This document shows positions 55,703-63,734 of a DNA stretch of 64,000 nucleotides, piece by piece. Made by a program: the position numbers and the translations under genes. The notes under the pieces were generated by a model. The model ran no database searches. It saw only the letters and a list, made by a program, of their open reading frames with translations, and had not been told where the DNA came from. This DNA comes from Phycisphaeraceae bacterium (GTDB taxonomy: Bacteria; Planctomycetota; Phycisphaerae; Phycisphaerales; UBA1924), in NCBI GenBank assembly GCA_019636625.1, contig JAHBXE010000019.1, forward strand, positions 1 through 64,000. Reading direction: 5' to 3'. Numbering within the stretch: position 1 is the first letter of the stretch; each line of letters begins with the position of its first letter.

Positions 55703-57210
55703 GCTGGTCTCCTTGTGGAACTCGGTCGCTTCCGAGACGGCTTGATATGGCAGTACACGACGCGGTCCGGTCGGACGAGCAGCACGCTGCCGGGACCGTA
55801 TCGCCGACGCAGGACCTTGTCGGGATCGTGGAAGTCGCGCCCCTCCGTGATGACGGTATCGCACGGTTGAAGCAGAGGGGGCCGAAGCCTGGTACGGGAA
55901 CGTTCGCGTCCTGCCAGGATGATCCATGTCATTCGGCGGCCGAGCATTTCGTCCAATCGGACACGCCGATGGTCCGGGCCGACAACCTCCGGTTGAGGCA
56001 GGTATCGCCCCGCGTGCGGCGACGGCATGAGAAAGCCTCGCTTGAGCGTCGGCTGAATGTTCGGCCCGCGCAGGAGCCATCGACCGCTGAGTCTCCGCGA
56101 AACCCCGACGAGACGGAGCGCTGTGTGGGTCAACGTTCCCTCCAGCCTTGAACCGGGTGACATCAGTCGCCCGAGGCGGCACGAGAGACGCATGATCCGC
56201 TCAACGTGCGGCCGACGCTCCAACTCGTACGTCTCCAGCACCTGGGGCGACAACCAGCCTTGGACCACGCCTGCGATCTTGAAGGTGAGATTGCCGGCAT
56301 CCCGCAGGCCAGCGCCGAGGCCCTGGCCCGCAAACGGGGGCATGACATGCGCCGCATCGCCCGCAAGAAACACCTGACCAAGGCGCCACTGGGCGGCCAC
56401 ACGGGCTCGGAATCGGCAGATGGCCGCCGAAACAATGCGTGCCTCCATCGCCCCCGGCCAGCAACTCGCCAGGCGCTTGCGGACCTGGCCTTCGTCGCTG
56501 ATCCACGCTCCATCATCCCCGGCGTCAAGCTGGACCTCCACACGCCGCAGGCCGTGCGGAAGCGGCAGGGTCACCGCCGCGGCCTTGGTGCGGCATGAAA
56601 TCGTGACATGCCCGGGATCGCCGTGGTCCGTGAGATTGGCAACGAGCCACGGCTGCTCCAGCGATGCCCCTTCCATGCCGATGCCGAGCTCGCGGCGCAC
56701 GGTGCTGTTGGCGCCGTCGCAGGCGATCATCCACGGCGCCCGGCTTTCGAAGGATTCGCCGCCCGTCCGGGCTCCCTGCAGCGTGACCGCTTCTCCCGTC
56801 TGCTCGACATGATCAATGCGGAGACCCCGCCGGAGGCGGATGAGCGGGTGCATCCCGGCCGCCTGCTGCAGCTTCTGCTCGATCAGCCCTTGGTGGATCA
56901 ACGCGGCGTGCGGATAGCCCAACTCGCTCGTTCGCTGGCGGATCCGCAGGAAGGGACGGCCGCGGCCGTCCTGATAGGTGCAGATGCACTGCCCCTGCTC
57001 GCCGGCTGCCCAGTCGTCTCGCAGCAACTCGCCGACACCGCAGCTCTGCCAGATTCGCAGCCCCTCGTCATCGAGCGACACGGCCCGGGGCTCGGTGGCG
57101 GGCGAGAGGTTCTTATCGATGACTTCGACGCGCAGCCCGTGCCTGGCCAGCAACAAGGCCGCGGTGAGCCCGACGGGGCCGGCGCCGACGACAATGACGT
57201 CGTTCGACAT
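55591..57210 (-). CDS. FAD-dependent hydroxylase of the PKS operon
   Basis: 539 residues. Class A flavoprotein monooxygenase: dinucleotide loop 'GAGPVGLTAALLL' (9-21), 'CDGANST' (164-170) and the FAD ribityl motif 'GDAAHVMPPFAGQGLGAGLRD' region (284-304, G-D-A-A-H at 284-288), then a thioredoxin-like C-terminal part ending near 'LLVRPDRVVYCHI' (about 477-489). This is the MhpA/aromatic-ring hydroxylase group. It starts three bases after the methyltransferase stop. In alkylresorcinol pathways such an enzyme oxidises the ring to a hydroxyquinone. The last about 50 residues are basic and overlap the lipoprotein gene. Confidence 0.88.
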   Translation of the reverse strand: MSNDVIVVGAGPVGLTAALLLARHGLRVEVIDKNLSPATEPRAVSLDDEGLRIWQSCGVGELLRDDWAAGEQGQCICTYQDGRGRPFLRIRQRTSELGYPHAALIHQGLIEQKLQQAAGMHPLIRLRRGLRIDHVEQTGEAVTLQGARTGGESFESRAPWMIACDGANSTVRRELGIGMEGASLEQPWLVANLTDHGDPGHVTISCRTKAAAVTLPLPHGLRRVEVQLDAGDDGAWISDEGQVRKRLASCWPGAMEARIVSAAICRFRARVAAQWRLGQVFLAGDAAHVMPPFAGQGLGAGLRDAGNLTFKIAGVVQGWLSPQVLETYELERRPHVERIMRLSCRLGRLMSPGSRLEGTLTHTALRLVGVSRRLSGRWLLRGPNIQPTLKRGFLMPSPHAGRYLPQPEVVGPDHRRVRLDEMLGRRMTWIILAGRERSRTRLRPPLLQPCDTVITEGRDFHDPDKVLRRRYGPGSVLLVRPDRVVYCHIKPSRKRPSSTRRPACLSDRVALHEVRETVSPAWRRPSPSPVALPTAPIRA

Positions 57211-57213
57211 GGC

Positions 57214-58005
57214 TCAGTCGCCCCCCTTGGCCGGCACCATCGCGATCTGCTGGGCGATGGCCCCGCGCCAGTAGTTGAAGTTCCTTACGTTCACGAGTCC
57301 AACCTCGCCCATGATTCCGCAGAGCGAGTCTTGGTCGGGGAAGTAGCGGTTGGACTCCGGCAGGTAGCGGAACGAGTTGAACTCGCCCCGATGGAACACG
57401 AGCTTCCCCAGAATGGGCGCCAATCGGCGGAAGTGCAGTTCGTAGGCAATCCGAAAGAGACGTCCGCGCGGCTGCCCCTGGTCGATATTGCATACGAAGC
57501 CGCCCGGCTTCACAACCCGGGCCATTTCTTGCAGACCGGCGCGGAGGCTCGTCAGATTGCGCAGGCCGAAGCTGATCACGGCCCCATCAAAGTGCCCATC
57601 GGCAAAGGGCAGGGCCAGCGCATCCCCCTCCATCAGCTCGATCCTGTCCAGCAAGGGTCCCGCCTTCCTGGAGGCCACTCGCAGCATCGCGGGAGAGGCA
57701 TCGACCCCCACCACGCGCACATCGGGATGGAGCCTCGCCATGCGGATGGCGATGTCGCCGCTGCCCGTGCAGAGGTCCAGGACGCGCGCGCCGGGCGTGA
57801 TCGGAAGCCGCGCGACCGCGGCGCGATCAATGGAACGCTTCGTGCCGAACGAGTGCATCACGTTCGTCGCGTCGTACTTTTCCGCCAGGCCATCGAAGAA
57901 CTGCCGGTTGTACTCGGCCCAGGTCGCGGCCTTGAAGTACCGATTGAACCCCACATCGTTGATCAGCCTCATCTTGGCCTGATCGTCGTGCGATGTCGCC
58001 GTCAT
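57214..58005 (-). CDS. UbiE-like SAM-dependent methyltransferase of the PKS operon
   Basis: 263 residues. Class I methyltransferase: motif I 'VLDLCTGSGDIA' (75-86), 'VGVDASPAMLRVA' for the SAM ribose, 'FDGAVISFGLRNL' and 'MARVVKPGG' as in UbiE/MenG. The N terminus is longer than UbiE by about 25 residues. Its start overlaps the PKS stop as ATGA. UbiE methylates prenylated quinone rings; here the partner genes make methylation of a PKS-derived alkylresorcinol or quinone more likely. It might also be the organism's menaquinone enzyme recruited here, less likely given the coupling. Confidence 0.87.
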   Translation of the reverse strand: MTATSHDDQAKMRLINDVGFNRYFKAATWAEYNRQFFDGLAEKYDATNVMHSFGTKRSIDRAAVARLPITPGARVLDLCTGSGDIAIRMARLHPDVRVVGVDASPAMLRVASRKAGPLLDRIELMEGDALALPFADGHFDGAVISFGLRNLTSLRAGLQEMARVVKPGGFVCNIDQGQPRGRLFRIAYELHFRRLAPILGKLVFHRGEFNSFRYLPESNRYFPDQDSLCGIMGEVGLVNVRNFNYWRGAIAQQIAMVPAKGGD

Positions 58006-59069
58006 GCCTTGTCTCCGATGGTGAGGAGCACCTGGTGCGCGCCGAACCCGGGGCCGAAGCTCATCAGCAGCGCTTTCCCGGGCGCGGGGTTCGAGGCCAG
58101 CAGCCGTTCCAGAATCACCATCACGGTGGTGCTCGACATGTTTCCGTACTCACGCATCGTTTCGCGCGAATGCCTGGCGTCCCGGCCGCTGGCCGCCAGA
58201 ATCGCTTCGATGCGGTCGAGGATCTTCACGCCCCCGGGATGAATCACGAAGTGCTTGACGTCGCCCACCGTCAGGTGATTCCTGGACAGCAACGATCCCG
58301 CGGCGGTATCGAAGTGCTGGGCGATCACATCCGGCAGGCTGGGATGCAGGTTCATCAGGAAGCCCGTGCTCGTCAACTGGTAGCCGATGAGGTCCAGCGA
58401 CTCCGACACCTGGTGCGTCCCCCAGTCGTCGATCCGTGCGAATCCCGGCTTGCCCCCGTTCCGGAGCACGGTGCAGGCCAGCCCATCCGAGAACAGGGCA
58501 CTGGAGACGATGTTGTCCATCGAGAAGTCGCCGAGCTGCATCGTGTTGGTCGGCAACTCGATGTTGACGATCGCCGCGACGCCGCCGGGCCGCGAGCGGA
58601 GCATTTCCGACGCGTACATCAGGGCCGATGCGCCCGCCGCGCATCCCATCTGCGTCACTGGAAGCCGCAGGAGGTCGGGCCGCATGCCCAGCTGGTTGGC
58701 CATGTGGGCGTCAACAGAGGGAATCATGAAGCCGGTGCACGAGGTTGTGACGAGGATGTCGAGGTCGCGTGGTCGGATCCCGGCTGAGCGGAGCGTTTCA
58801 TCCAGCAGTTGCACACCAAGCCGGGTTGCGTGGTGACGGTAGCGACGGCTTGATTCCGTGAGGCTGCAGGGCGTGAAGATCTCATCGACCGTGAGGCACG
58901 ACCGCCGTGTCTTCACGCCCGCGTTCCGAAGGATGCGCTTGGCTTTGAGTCGCTCTTCCTCGGGACGATCGGCAAGCCATCGCATGAAGGCGGCTTCGAC
59001 CTCGTCGTACTCGTAGCGACGTTCGGGCATGAGACTGCGGACAGCAACGATGTGGAGGGGTGCATCCAA
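58002..59069 (-). CDS. Type III polyketide synthase
   Basis: 355 residues from a TTG at 59069, chosen because AAGGA precedes it and the protein then begins at the usual 'APLHIVAVRS' strand; a GTG at 59144 would add 25 Arg-rich residues. The chalcone-synthase triad is intact: Cys143 in 'QMGCAAGASAL', His277 in 'FVIHPGGVKIL', Asn310 in 'YGNMSSTT', plus the C-terminal 'SFGPGFGAH' loop. It condenses an acyl-CoA with malonyl-CoA to alkylpyrones or alkylresorcinols. The chain length of the starter cannot be read from motifs. It is the first biosynthetic gene in the operon. Confidence 0.93.
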   Translation of the reverse strand: MDAPLHIVAVRSLMPERRYEYDEVEAAFMRWLADRPEEERLKAKRILRNAGVKTRRSCLTVDEIFTPCSLTESSRRYRHHATRLGVQLLDETLRSAGIRPRDLDILVTTSCTGFMIPSVDAHMANQLGMRPDLLRLPVTQMGCAAGASALMYASEMLRSRPGGVAAIVNIELPTNTMQLGDFSMDNIVSSALFSDGLACTVLRNGGKPGFARIDDWGTHQVSESLDLIGYQLTSTGFLMNLHPSLPDVIAQHFDTAAGSLLSRNHLTVGDVKHFVIHPGGVKILDRIEAILAASGRDARHSRETMREYGNMSSTTVMVILERLLASNPAPGKALLMSFGPGFGAHQVLLTIGDKA

Positions 59070-59181
59070 GCGGGACGTTCCTTGCGGGGTTGGCCGCGCT
59101 TCTCGAGGCCGGAGGCCTGATCGGCGGCTCGTACTTCTCCCCACGCTTCTCTCGTCGTCTTGCCGATGCTACACCCTGAGA

Positions 59182-60738
59182 TCATTTTTCTGCAGAGTTT
59201 GCAGTGATCCGGGGTATCGCCACCAGCACGGCTGCCGCGCCCAGAAGTGCAGCGCCGCTGGCAATCCAGCAGCTCGCGTGAAATCCGCGGAGAAACGCCT
59301 CCTGGACCGGCCCCCGGAGGGAGTTGGCGGCGTGGACTCCGGCGATCGCCTCAATTCGATCGATCACCTCATTGGCCGCCCCGATGGAGGCCATCACCTG
59401 CGTCTTGGCCGTCTCGGGCAGGGGCGCCGCATCCAGCACGTCGGCCATGCGGCCCCGGTACAGCGCGTTGAACGCGCTGCCCATGCCGGCCACGCCCAGC
59501 GTGCCGCCCACCTCGCGCAGCGTGTCGTTGATCGAGGACCCGGTCCCCGCCTTGCGCAGAGGAAGCGTGGTCATGACCACCTCGGTCGCAGCGGCGTTCA
59601 CAAGTCCAAGGCCGATTCCGAGCAACCCCATCTGCAGCACCATGACGGAGTAGGGTGTGCGCAGGGACTCTCCTGTGGCCCACGCGAAACCCGCGGACAT
59701 GAGAACCAGACCAACCGAGATGATCACTCTCGAACTGGTTCGACGCCCGGCCCACGCCGCGCCCATGGCACCGAGCAGGATGAAGCCCGCAAACGGGAGC
59801 GTGCGGATCCCCGCGCTGAGCGCGGAGTACCGATGCAGGAACTGGAAGAACTGGGTGACCATGAACACAAAGCCAAAGAGCCCGAAAAAGGCGGCGGCGA
59901 TCGCGACGCATGAGCCCGAGAATCGGCGATCGAGGAAGTAGCGCACGTCGAGCATCGGCTCGGCGCGGGATCGTTCCCATGCCACGAACCCTGCGAGCAG
60001 CACCACGGCGCCGGACAGTGACGCAAGCGTGGACCAGGTCGTCCAGCCTCGCTCCGGTGCCTCGATCAGGCCCCAGACCAGGCTCAGGATTGCCAGTATC
60101 GCGAGAGCGCACCCGACGGCATCGAACGAGGGACGATGCGGATCGCGGGACTCTCGAACAAAGAGCATGACGCCCGCGGTTGCCACCAGCACAATCGGCA
60201 GATTGACAAGGAAGATCGCGCCCCACGGCAGATGCTCGAGCAGCCACCCGCCCGCCACAGGCCCGATGGCCACGCCCAGACCGCTGCTCCCCGCCCAGAT
60301 GGCGATCGCCGTCTTGCGGAGTTCGGGCTCGGGAAACTCTTCTGTGATAATCGCGAGCGTCGACGGGAAGATCATGGCGGCGCCGAACCCCATGCAGGTC
60401 CGCCAGGCAATGAGCTCCCCGCAGCCATCCGAGAGCGCCGCACCGACCGAGAACGCTGCAAACACAAACAGCCCGAGAAGCAGCACACGCCGGCGACCGA
60501 ACCGGTCCGCCGCGTTGCCCATGGTCAGAAGCAGGGCGGCAAACGCCAAGATGTACGCATCCACGATCCACTGAAGCCCGCTCGTGGTCGCGCCGGCAAG
60601 GCGTACGGCCAGCGTCGGCAGGGCGACGTTGACGATGGAGCCGTCCATCACAATGACCACGACGGCAAGACACAGGAAGGCGAGGGACGCCCATCGACGC
60701 GACCCTGCAAATGGAGGCGGGTTACCGACCTTCTTCAT
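59182..60738 (-). CDS. DHA2-family MFS efflux transporter
   Basis: 518 residues from ATG 60738 (AAGAG upstream), about 14 membrane helices. MFS motif A is 'GNAADRFGRRRVLLLG' and motif C-type 'GSSGLGVAIGPVAGGWLL'; 'LREVGGTLGVAGMGSAF' is near the C terminus. DHA2 (EmrB/QacA) exporters expel lipophilic compounds. It lies 112 bp upstream of the chosen PKS start (37 bp from the alternative GTG) on the same strand, and the sensor kinase is divergent, so it may export the operon's product. The stop at 59182 and PKS start suggest a shared transcript. Confidence 0.92.
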   Translation of the reverse strand: MKKVGNPPPFAGSRRWASLAFLCLAVVVIVMDGSIVNVALPTLAVRLAGATTSGLQWIVDAYILAFAALLLTMGNAADRFGRRRVLLLGLFVFAAFSVGAALSDGCGELIAWRTCMGFGAAMIFPSTLAIITEEFPEPELRKTAIAIWAGSSGLGVAIGPVAGGWLLEHLPWGAIFLVNLPIVLVATAGVMLFVRESRDPHRPSFDAVGCALAILAILSLVWGLIEAPERGWTTWSTLASLSGAVVLLAGFVAWERSRAEPMLDVRYFLDRRFSGSCVAIAAAFFGLFGFVFMVTQFFQFLHRYSALSAGIRTLPFAGFILLGAMGAAWAGRRTSSRVIISVGLVLMSAGFAWATGESLRTPYSVMVLQMGLLGIGLGLVNAAATEVVMTTLPLRKAGTGSSINDTLREVGGTLGVAGMGSAFNALYRGRMADVLDAAPLPETAKTQVMASIGAANEVIDRIEAIAGVHAANSLRGPVQEAFLRGFHASCWIASGAALLGAAAVLVAIPRITANSAEK

Positions 60739-60894
60739 TGAGTACTCTTGATCGATTCCGTGCAGCGTCGCATTGATCCCCGTGTTTGGTGCGTCCGGGT
60801 ATTCTTCCCGGCGGAAACGCCCGACTGCAGACTTTGCGGCTCCGCTCGCCTGACGCTCCGGGCGCGGCATCCGGGCCGTTGACTAAGATCTTCA

Positions 60895-62334
60895 ATGATG
60901 ATTGGCGGTCGGCAGCTGTTCGCACTGAGCCTCTTGATCCTTCTTCCCCTGTGTGTCGCTGCCTTGACCGCCATGGGCCTGTGGCGACTGGATCTCAGCC
61001 TGCGGGGCGTCTCCGAAGAGTATGACGAGTTGCGGGCCCTCCAGCTCATCGACCGAGATCTCAGCGCCGCCGCCTTGGCCTTGGCGAGCGATGATCCCAA
61101 GTTGATCCTCTCCGCGAAAGACTACTTGAAGAGTTCCGAGGCGGCCCTTGTGCACTACTTGGCGACCCAGTTCGACGACGTCGCCGGGGCCGAGCATCAG
61201 GCCGTCGAATCGTCCCGCGCCTCCGATATCCTCCGGCAGTTGCAGGAGCTCCGGAGCGAGGATGGCTCGAAGTCGGATCCGGATGCGCAGTCGGCCCGGG
61301 TCATACGGATTCGGGACGACCTGAACGCGTTGCACCTGGCCGCGGACAGCGAGGTCACCAGCGCCCTCCGCACCGCGGGCATCGCGCGACGTTCGACGCT
61401 CTGGTGGGTGCTCGCCGCGAGCCTGTGCTCAACGGCCGCGTGCATCCTGATCATCGCGAGTTCGCTTCGCGCGGTGAACCGCCGGCTTCGCGACCTCCAT
61501 CAGAAGCTGGCCTCTCGCACGCCGGGCGAGCCCGCGAAGACCCCCAAGGACATCGGGAGCGTCGTCACACAAATCGAAGAGCTCAACTCCCGCATGATCG
61601 AGGATCTCGAAGAATCGGGGAGGGAACTCCTCCGCCGTGAGCGCATGGTCGGTATCGGCTTGCTCGCGGCGGACGTCGCCCACGAGATCAACAACCCGAT
61701 GAACGCCATGCTCGGCCTCAGCGAACTGGGCCTGCGCACGGTCCAGCAAGGCCCGATTGACGAGGCCGCCCGCGGGGAGTTGCAGGAATCGCTGCGCGTG
61801 GTGCGCCGTGAGGCCCTTCGCTGCAAGGCGATCGTGGAGCGACTCATGGCCATGGTCCGCAGCGATCGCAAGCCCGGATGGTTCGATGCGACGCGACTCA
61901 TCCACGAGTCGGTGCAGGTTGCTCAGGCCGCACGGCCCGACAGGGCGTCGTGCTTTGTCGTAACCGGCGACAACCTGAGCGTACGAGGATTCGGCCCGGC
62001 CAATGACGTGCGTCAGATTCTGCTGACGCTCCTCATCAACGCGGCGGACGCCGTGGGGCCCGACGGTCGCATCGAAGTCGATGCCACCACGGTCGAGCGA
62101 GAAGTGTGGCTGCGTGTTCGCGACAACGGACGGGGGTTCACCGAAGAGATGCGACGGAACTTCTTCACCCCCTTTCGCTCGTACCGCGAGGGCGGGGAGG
62201 GTACCGGCCTGGGCCTCTCCATCGCGCAGGCCCTCGCCGAGGGGATGGGGGCTTCCCTCCGTGCGTTCAGCGAGGGCCCGGGGCTTGGCAGCATGTTCGT
62301 GCTCGCCATCCCCTTGCCGGAGGGAGCAGCATGA
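60895..62334 (+). CDS. Membrane sensor histidine kinase
   Basis: 479 residues. Two helices (about 7-28 and 168-190) flank a 140-residue helical periplasmic sensor of unknown ligand. A coiled linker leads to 'VAHEINNPMNAM' with phospho-acceptor H263, then N box 'LLINAADAV', G1 'VRDNGRGF', F box and 'GTGLGLSIAQALAEG'. It is the NtrB/ZraS-type HisKA class. ATGA overlap with the regulator gene makes a coupled two-component system. It is divergent from the MFS/PKS cluster with 156 bp between. Confidence 0.95.
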   Translation: MMIGGRQLFALSLLILLPLCVAALTAMGLWRLDLSLRGVSEEYDELRALQLIDRDLSAAALALASDDPKLILSAKDYLKSSEAALVHYLATQFDDVAGAEHQAVESSRASDILRQLQELRSEDGSKSDPDAQSARVIRIRDDLNALHLAADSEVTSALRTAGIARRSTLWWVLAASLCSTAACILIIASSLRAVNRRLRDLHQKLASRTPGEPAKTPKDIGSVVTQIEELNSRMIEDLEESGRELLRRERMVGIGLLAADVAHEINNPMNAMLGLSELGLRTVQQGPIDEAARGELQESLRVVRREALRCKAIVERLMAMVRSDRKPGWFDATRLIHESVQVAQAARPDRASCFVVTGDNLSVRGFGPANDVRQILLTLLINAADAVGPDGRIEVDATTVEREVWLRVRDNGRGFTEEMRRNFFTPFRSYREGGEGTGLGLSIAQALAEGMGASLRAFSEGPGLGSMFVLAIPLPEGAA

Positions 62335-62960
62335 CGGCCTCGCCTCGGCGGGTTCTGATTGTGGAGGACGATCCGTCGCAGCGGTTGATGTACCAGCGCG
62401 CCCTGCGGGGGATGGACTTCGAATCCGTGTGCGTGGAGTCCGCCGCCGAGGCGCACGCCGCTCTGCGCAATGACCAGTTCGCGATCGTGATTCTTGACCT
62501 GCAACTCCGAGGCGAGTTGAGCCTGGATCTCTTTGAGGACATCCGCGAGCGGTACCCCGCCGTATCCGTTGTGATCGCTACAGGCCACGGGTCTTTCGAG
62601 TTCGCCCGACGCTCCATCCACATGGACGTCGTGGACTTCCTCGCCAAGCCGATCCCGCTCAGCGAGCTCGAGACCGCCCTTGACCGTGCCTGGTCGCGGC
62701 ACATCCTGGTGCAAACACCCGTCGCCCGACTTCTGCCCCCCGCGGCTGCCGGACGCCCGTCCACCACCGACGAGGGATCCTCACCTGACGTCGCCGCTTT
62801 TCTCGCCACGTGCCCGGATCTCAGCATCGATGCGATGGAGCGGGAGCTGATCATGGAAGCTCTGCGCCGCAGCAACGACAACCGCAAGCTCGCGGCGGAC
62901 ATGCTCGGCATCAGCGAGCGCAAGCTCTATTACCGCTTGACGCAGTACCGGTCTCGATAA
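62331..62960 (+). CDS. Response regulator with Fis-type DNA-binding domain, no AAA domain
   Basis: 209 residues from ATG 62331. Receiver domain with acidic pair E12-D13-D14, phospho-acceptor D56 in 'VILDLQL', conserved T/S and K ('ATGHGS', 'LAKPIPL'). A Pro/Ala linker replaces the sigma-54 ATPase domain, then a Fis-like helix-turn-helix ('AMERELIMEALRRSNDNRKLAADMLGISERKLYYRL'). This is the RegA/PrrA-like layout, so it likely binds DNA directly and does not work through sigma-54. A likely target is the intergenic region with the PKS/MFS cluster. Confidence 0.93.
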   Translation: MTASPRRVLIVEDDPSQRLMYQRALRGMDFESVCVESAAEAHAALRNDQFAIVILDLQLRGELSLDLFEDIRERYPAVSVVIATGHGSFEFARRSIHMDVVDFLAKPIPLSELETALDRAWSRHILVQTPVARLLPPAAAGRPSTTDEGSSPDVAAFLATCPDLSIDAMERELIMEALRRSNDNRKLAADMLGISERKLYYRLTQYRSR

Positions 62961-63051
62961 GCACGCCGCGGAACGCCATCGACCGATTGGCGAGGCCCAT
63001 CGAGTCGGTCTCGGTGCACGCAGCGGGTCGTCGGCCCGGTCGCACACCCGC

Positions 63052-63180
63052 TCATGTCGTCGCGGCATGCTTGCACCGGCCATCGTTCGACGCGGGTGCG
63101 GCCCGCGCACAAACATCAGCGATTGTCGTCGGCCGCAGCTTGTTGATCACCTCATTCGCCGCATTCCGCATCTTCGCCAC
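63052..63180 (-). CDS. Possible small protein (42 residues)
   Basis: Starts at GTG 63180 with a perfect AGGAGG (63190-63195) nine bases upstream on the minus strand. The product begins 'AKMRNAANEVINKLR' and ends 'RCKHAATT', an amphipathic helix and a Cys-containing tail. I do not recognise it. Support is only the ribosome-binding site and spacing. Confidence 0.35.
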   Translation of the reverse strand: MAKMRNAANEVINKLRPTTIADVCARAAPASNDGRCKHAATT

Positions 63181-63350
63181 GACCTTGATCCTCCTGTGGC
63201 CGCCCCGAGGCTATCGCTCCGGGTAGACCGGATTTGGGGGGAAAGGTCAACCCTCGCCGCGGCCACGGCCAATCGGCGGAGCATTCACGCCGCCAACGAG
63301 GGCCCCAGCGAGCTGCCAGTGTCAGCCAACGAGAATCCACGGACATTGAT

Positions 63351-63602
63351 GGTGCCCAAATCGTGCCAACCCGGGGGCCGTTCGGGGCACAACGGTGCAT
63401 TGATCGCACCGTCCCCCGTCCGAGGCCGGTTCGCCGTAAAGTCCCAACCAGTCGCCACTTGGCACGCCCGGTCCACTCCCGCCGGCCACACCCAAAAACA
63501 GGGGATCTAGGATTTGAATCTAGTCGCGATCTCGCCACATTCGCCTTGTTTCTAGGCACTTTCGAGCGGTCCTCAACAGCCCGGTGCCCACATCGTGCCA
63601 AC
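63351..63602 (+). repeat. 20-bp direct repeat pair
   Basis: GGTGCCCAAATCGTGCCAAC at 63351-63370 and the same sequence with one change (A to C at its ninth base) at 63583-63602, 232 bp apart. The pair could be an attachment-site remnant or a protein-binding repeat. Confidence 0.75.
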
Positions 63603-63734
63603 TAATTGACACAACTGGCGCCGTGCCAGTGATTCGGGGCGGCGTACCTCTATAAGTAGCATGCCCGCAGGGGCCCGGATGTGCCCGCCGGTGCCCGGTG
63701 GATCACTCGGCCGATGTGCCTCTAGGATCGGCCG

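Larger units (their letters stand above)
62961..63734. other. 774-bp mostly non-coding stretch with a direct repeat
   Basis: No conserved protein gene is seen. It holds a possible 42-residue minus-strand gene (63052-63180), a 20-bp direct repeat (63351 and 63583) and a quasi-palindrome CTAG...CTAG at 63507-63523. The composition between 63340 and 63650 is less GC-rich than the rest of the window by eye. Confidence 0.5.

Noticed and set aside
54864..60738. Menaquinone or ubiquinone biosynthesis cluster
   Set aside because: Only the UbiE-like gene fits; no Men or Ubi partner is present, while a type III PKS and lipid-handling genes are coupled to it.
63501..63530. tRNA-like T arm (GATTTGAATC) in the gene-poor end
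   Set aside because: No acceptor, anticodon or D arm can be drawn around it, so it is not called as a tRNA; at most a remnant.
63152..63601. 149-codon minus-strand frame near the right edge
   Set aside because: Crosses both direct repeats and the quasi-palindrome, is Arg/Trp/Pro-rich, has no ribosome-binding site and no motif.
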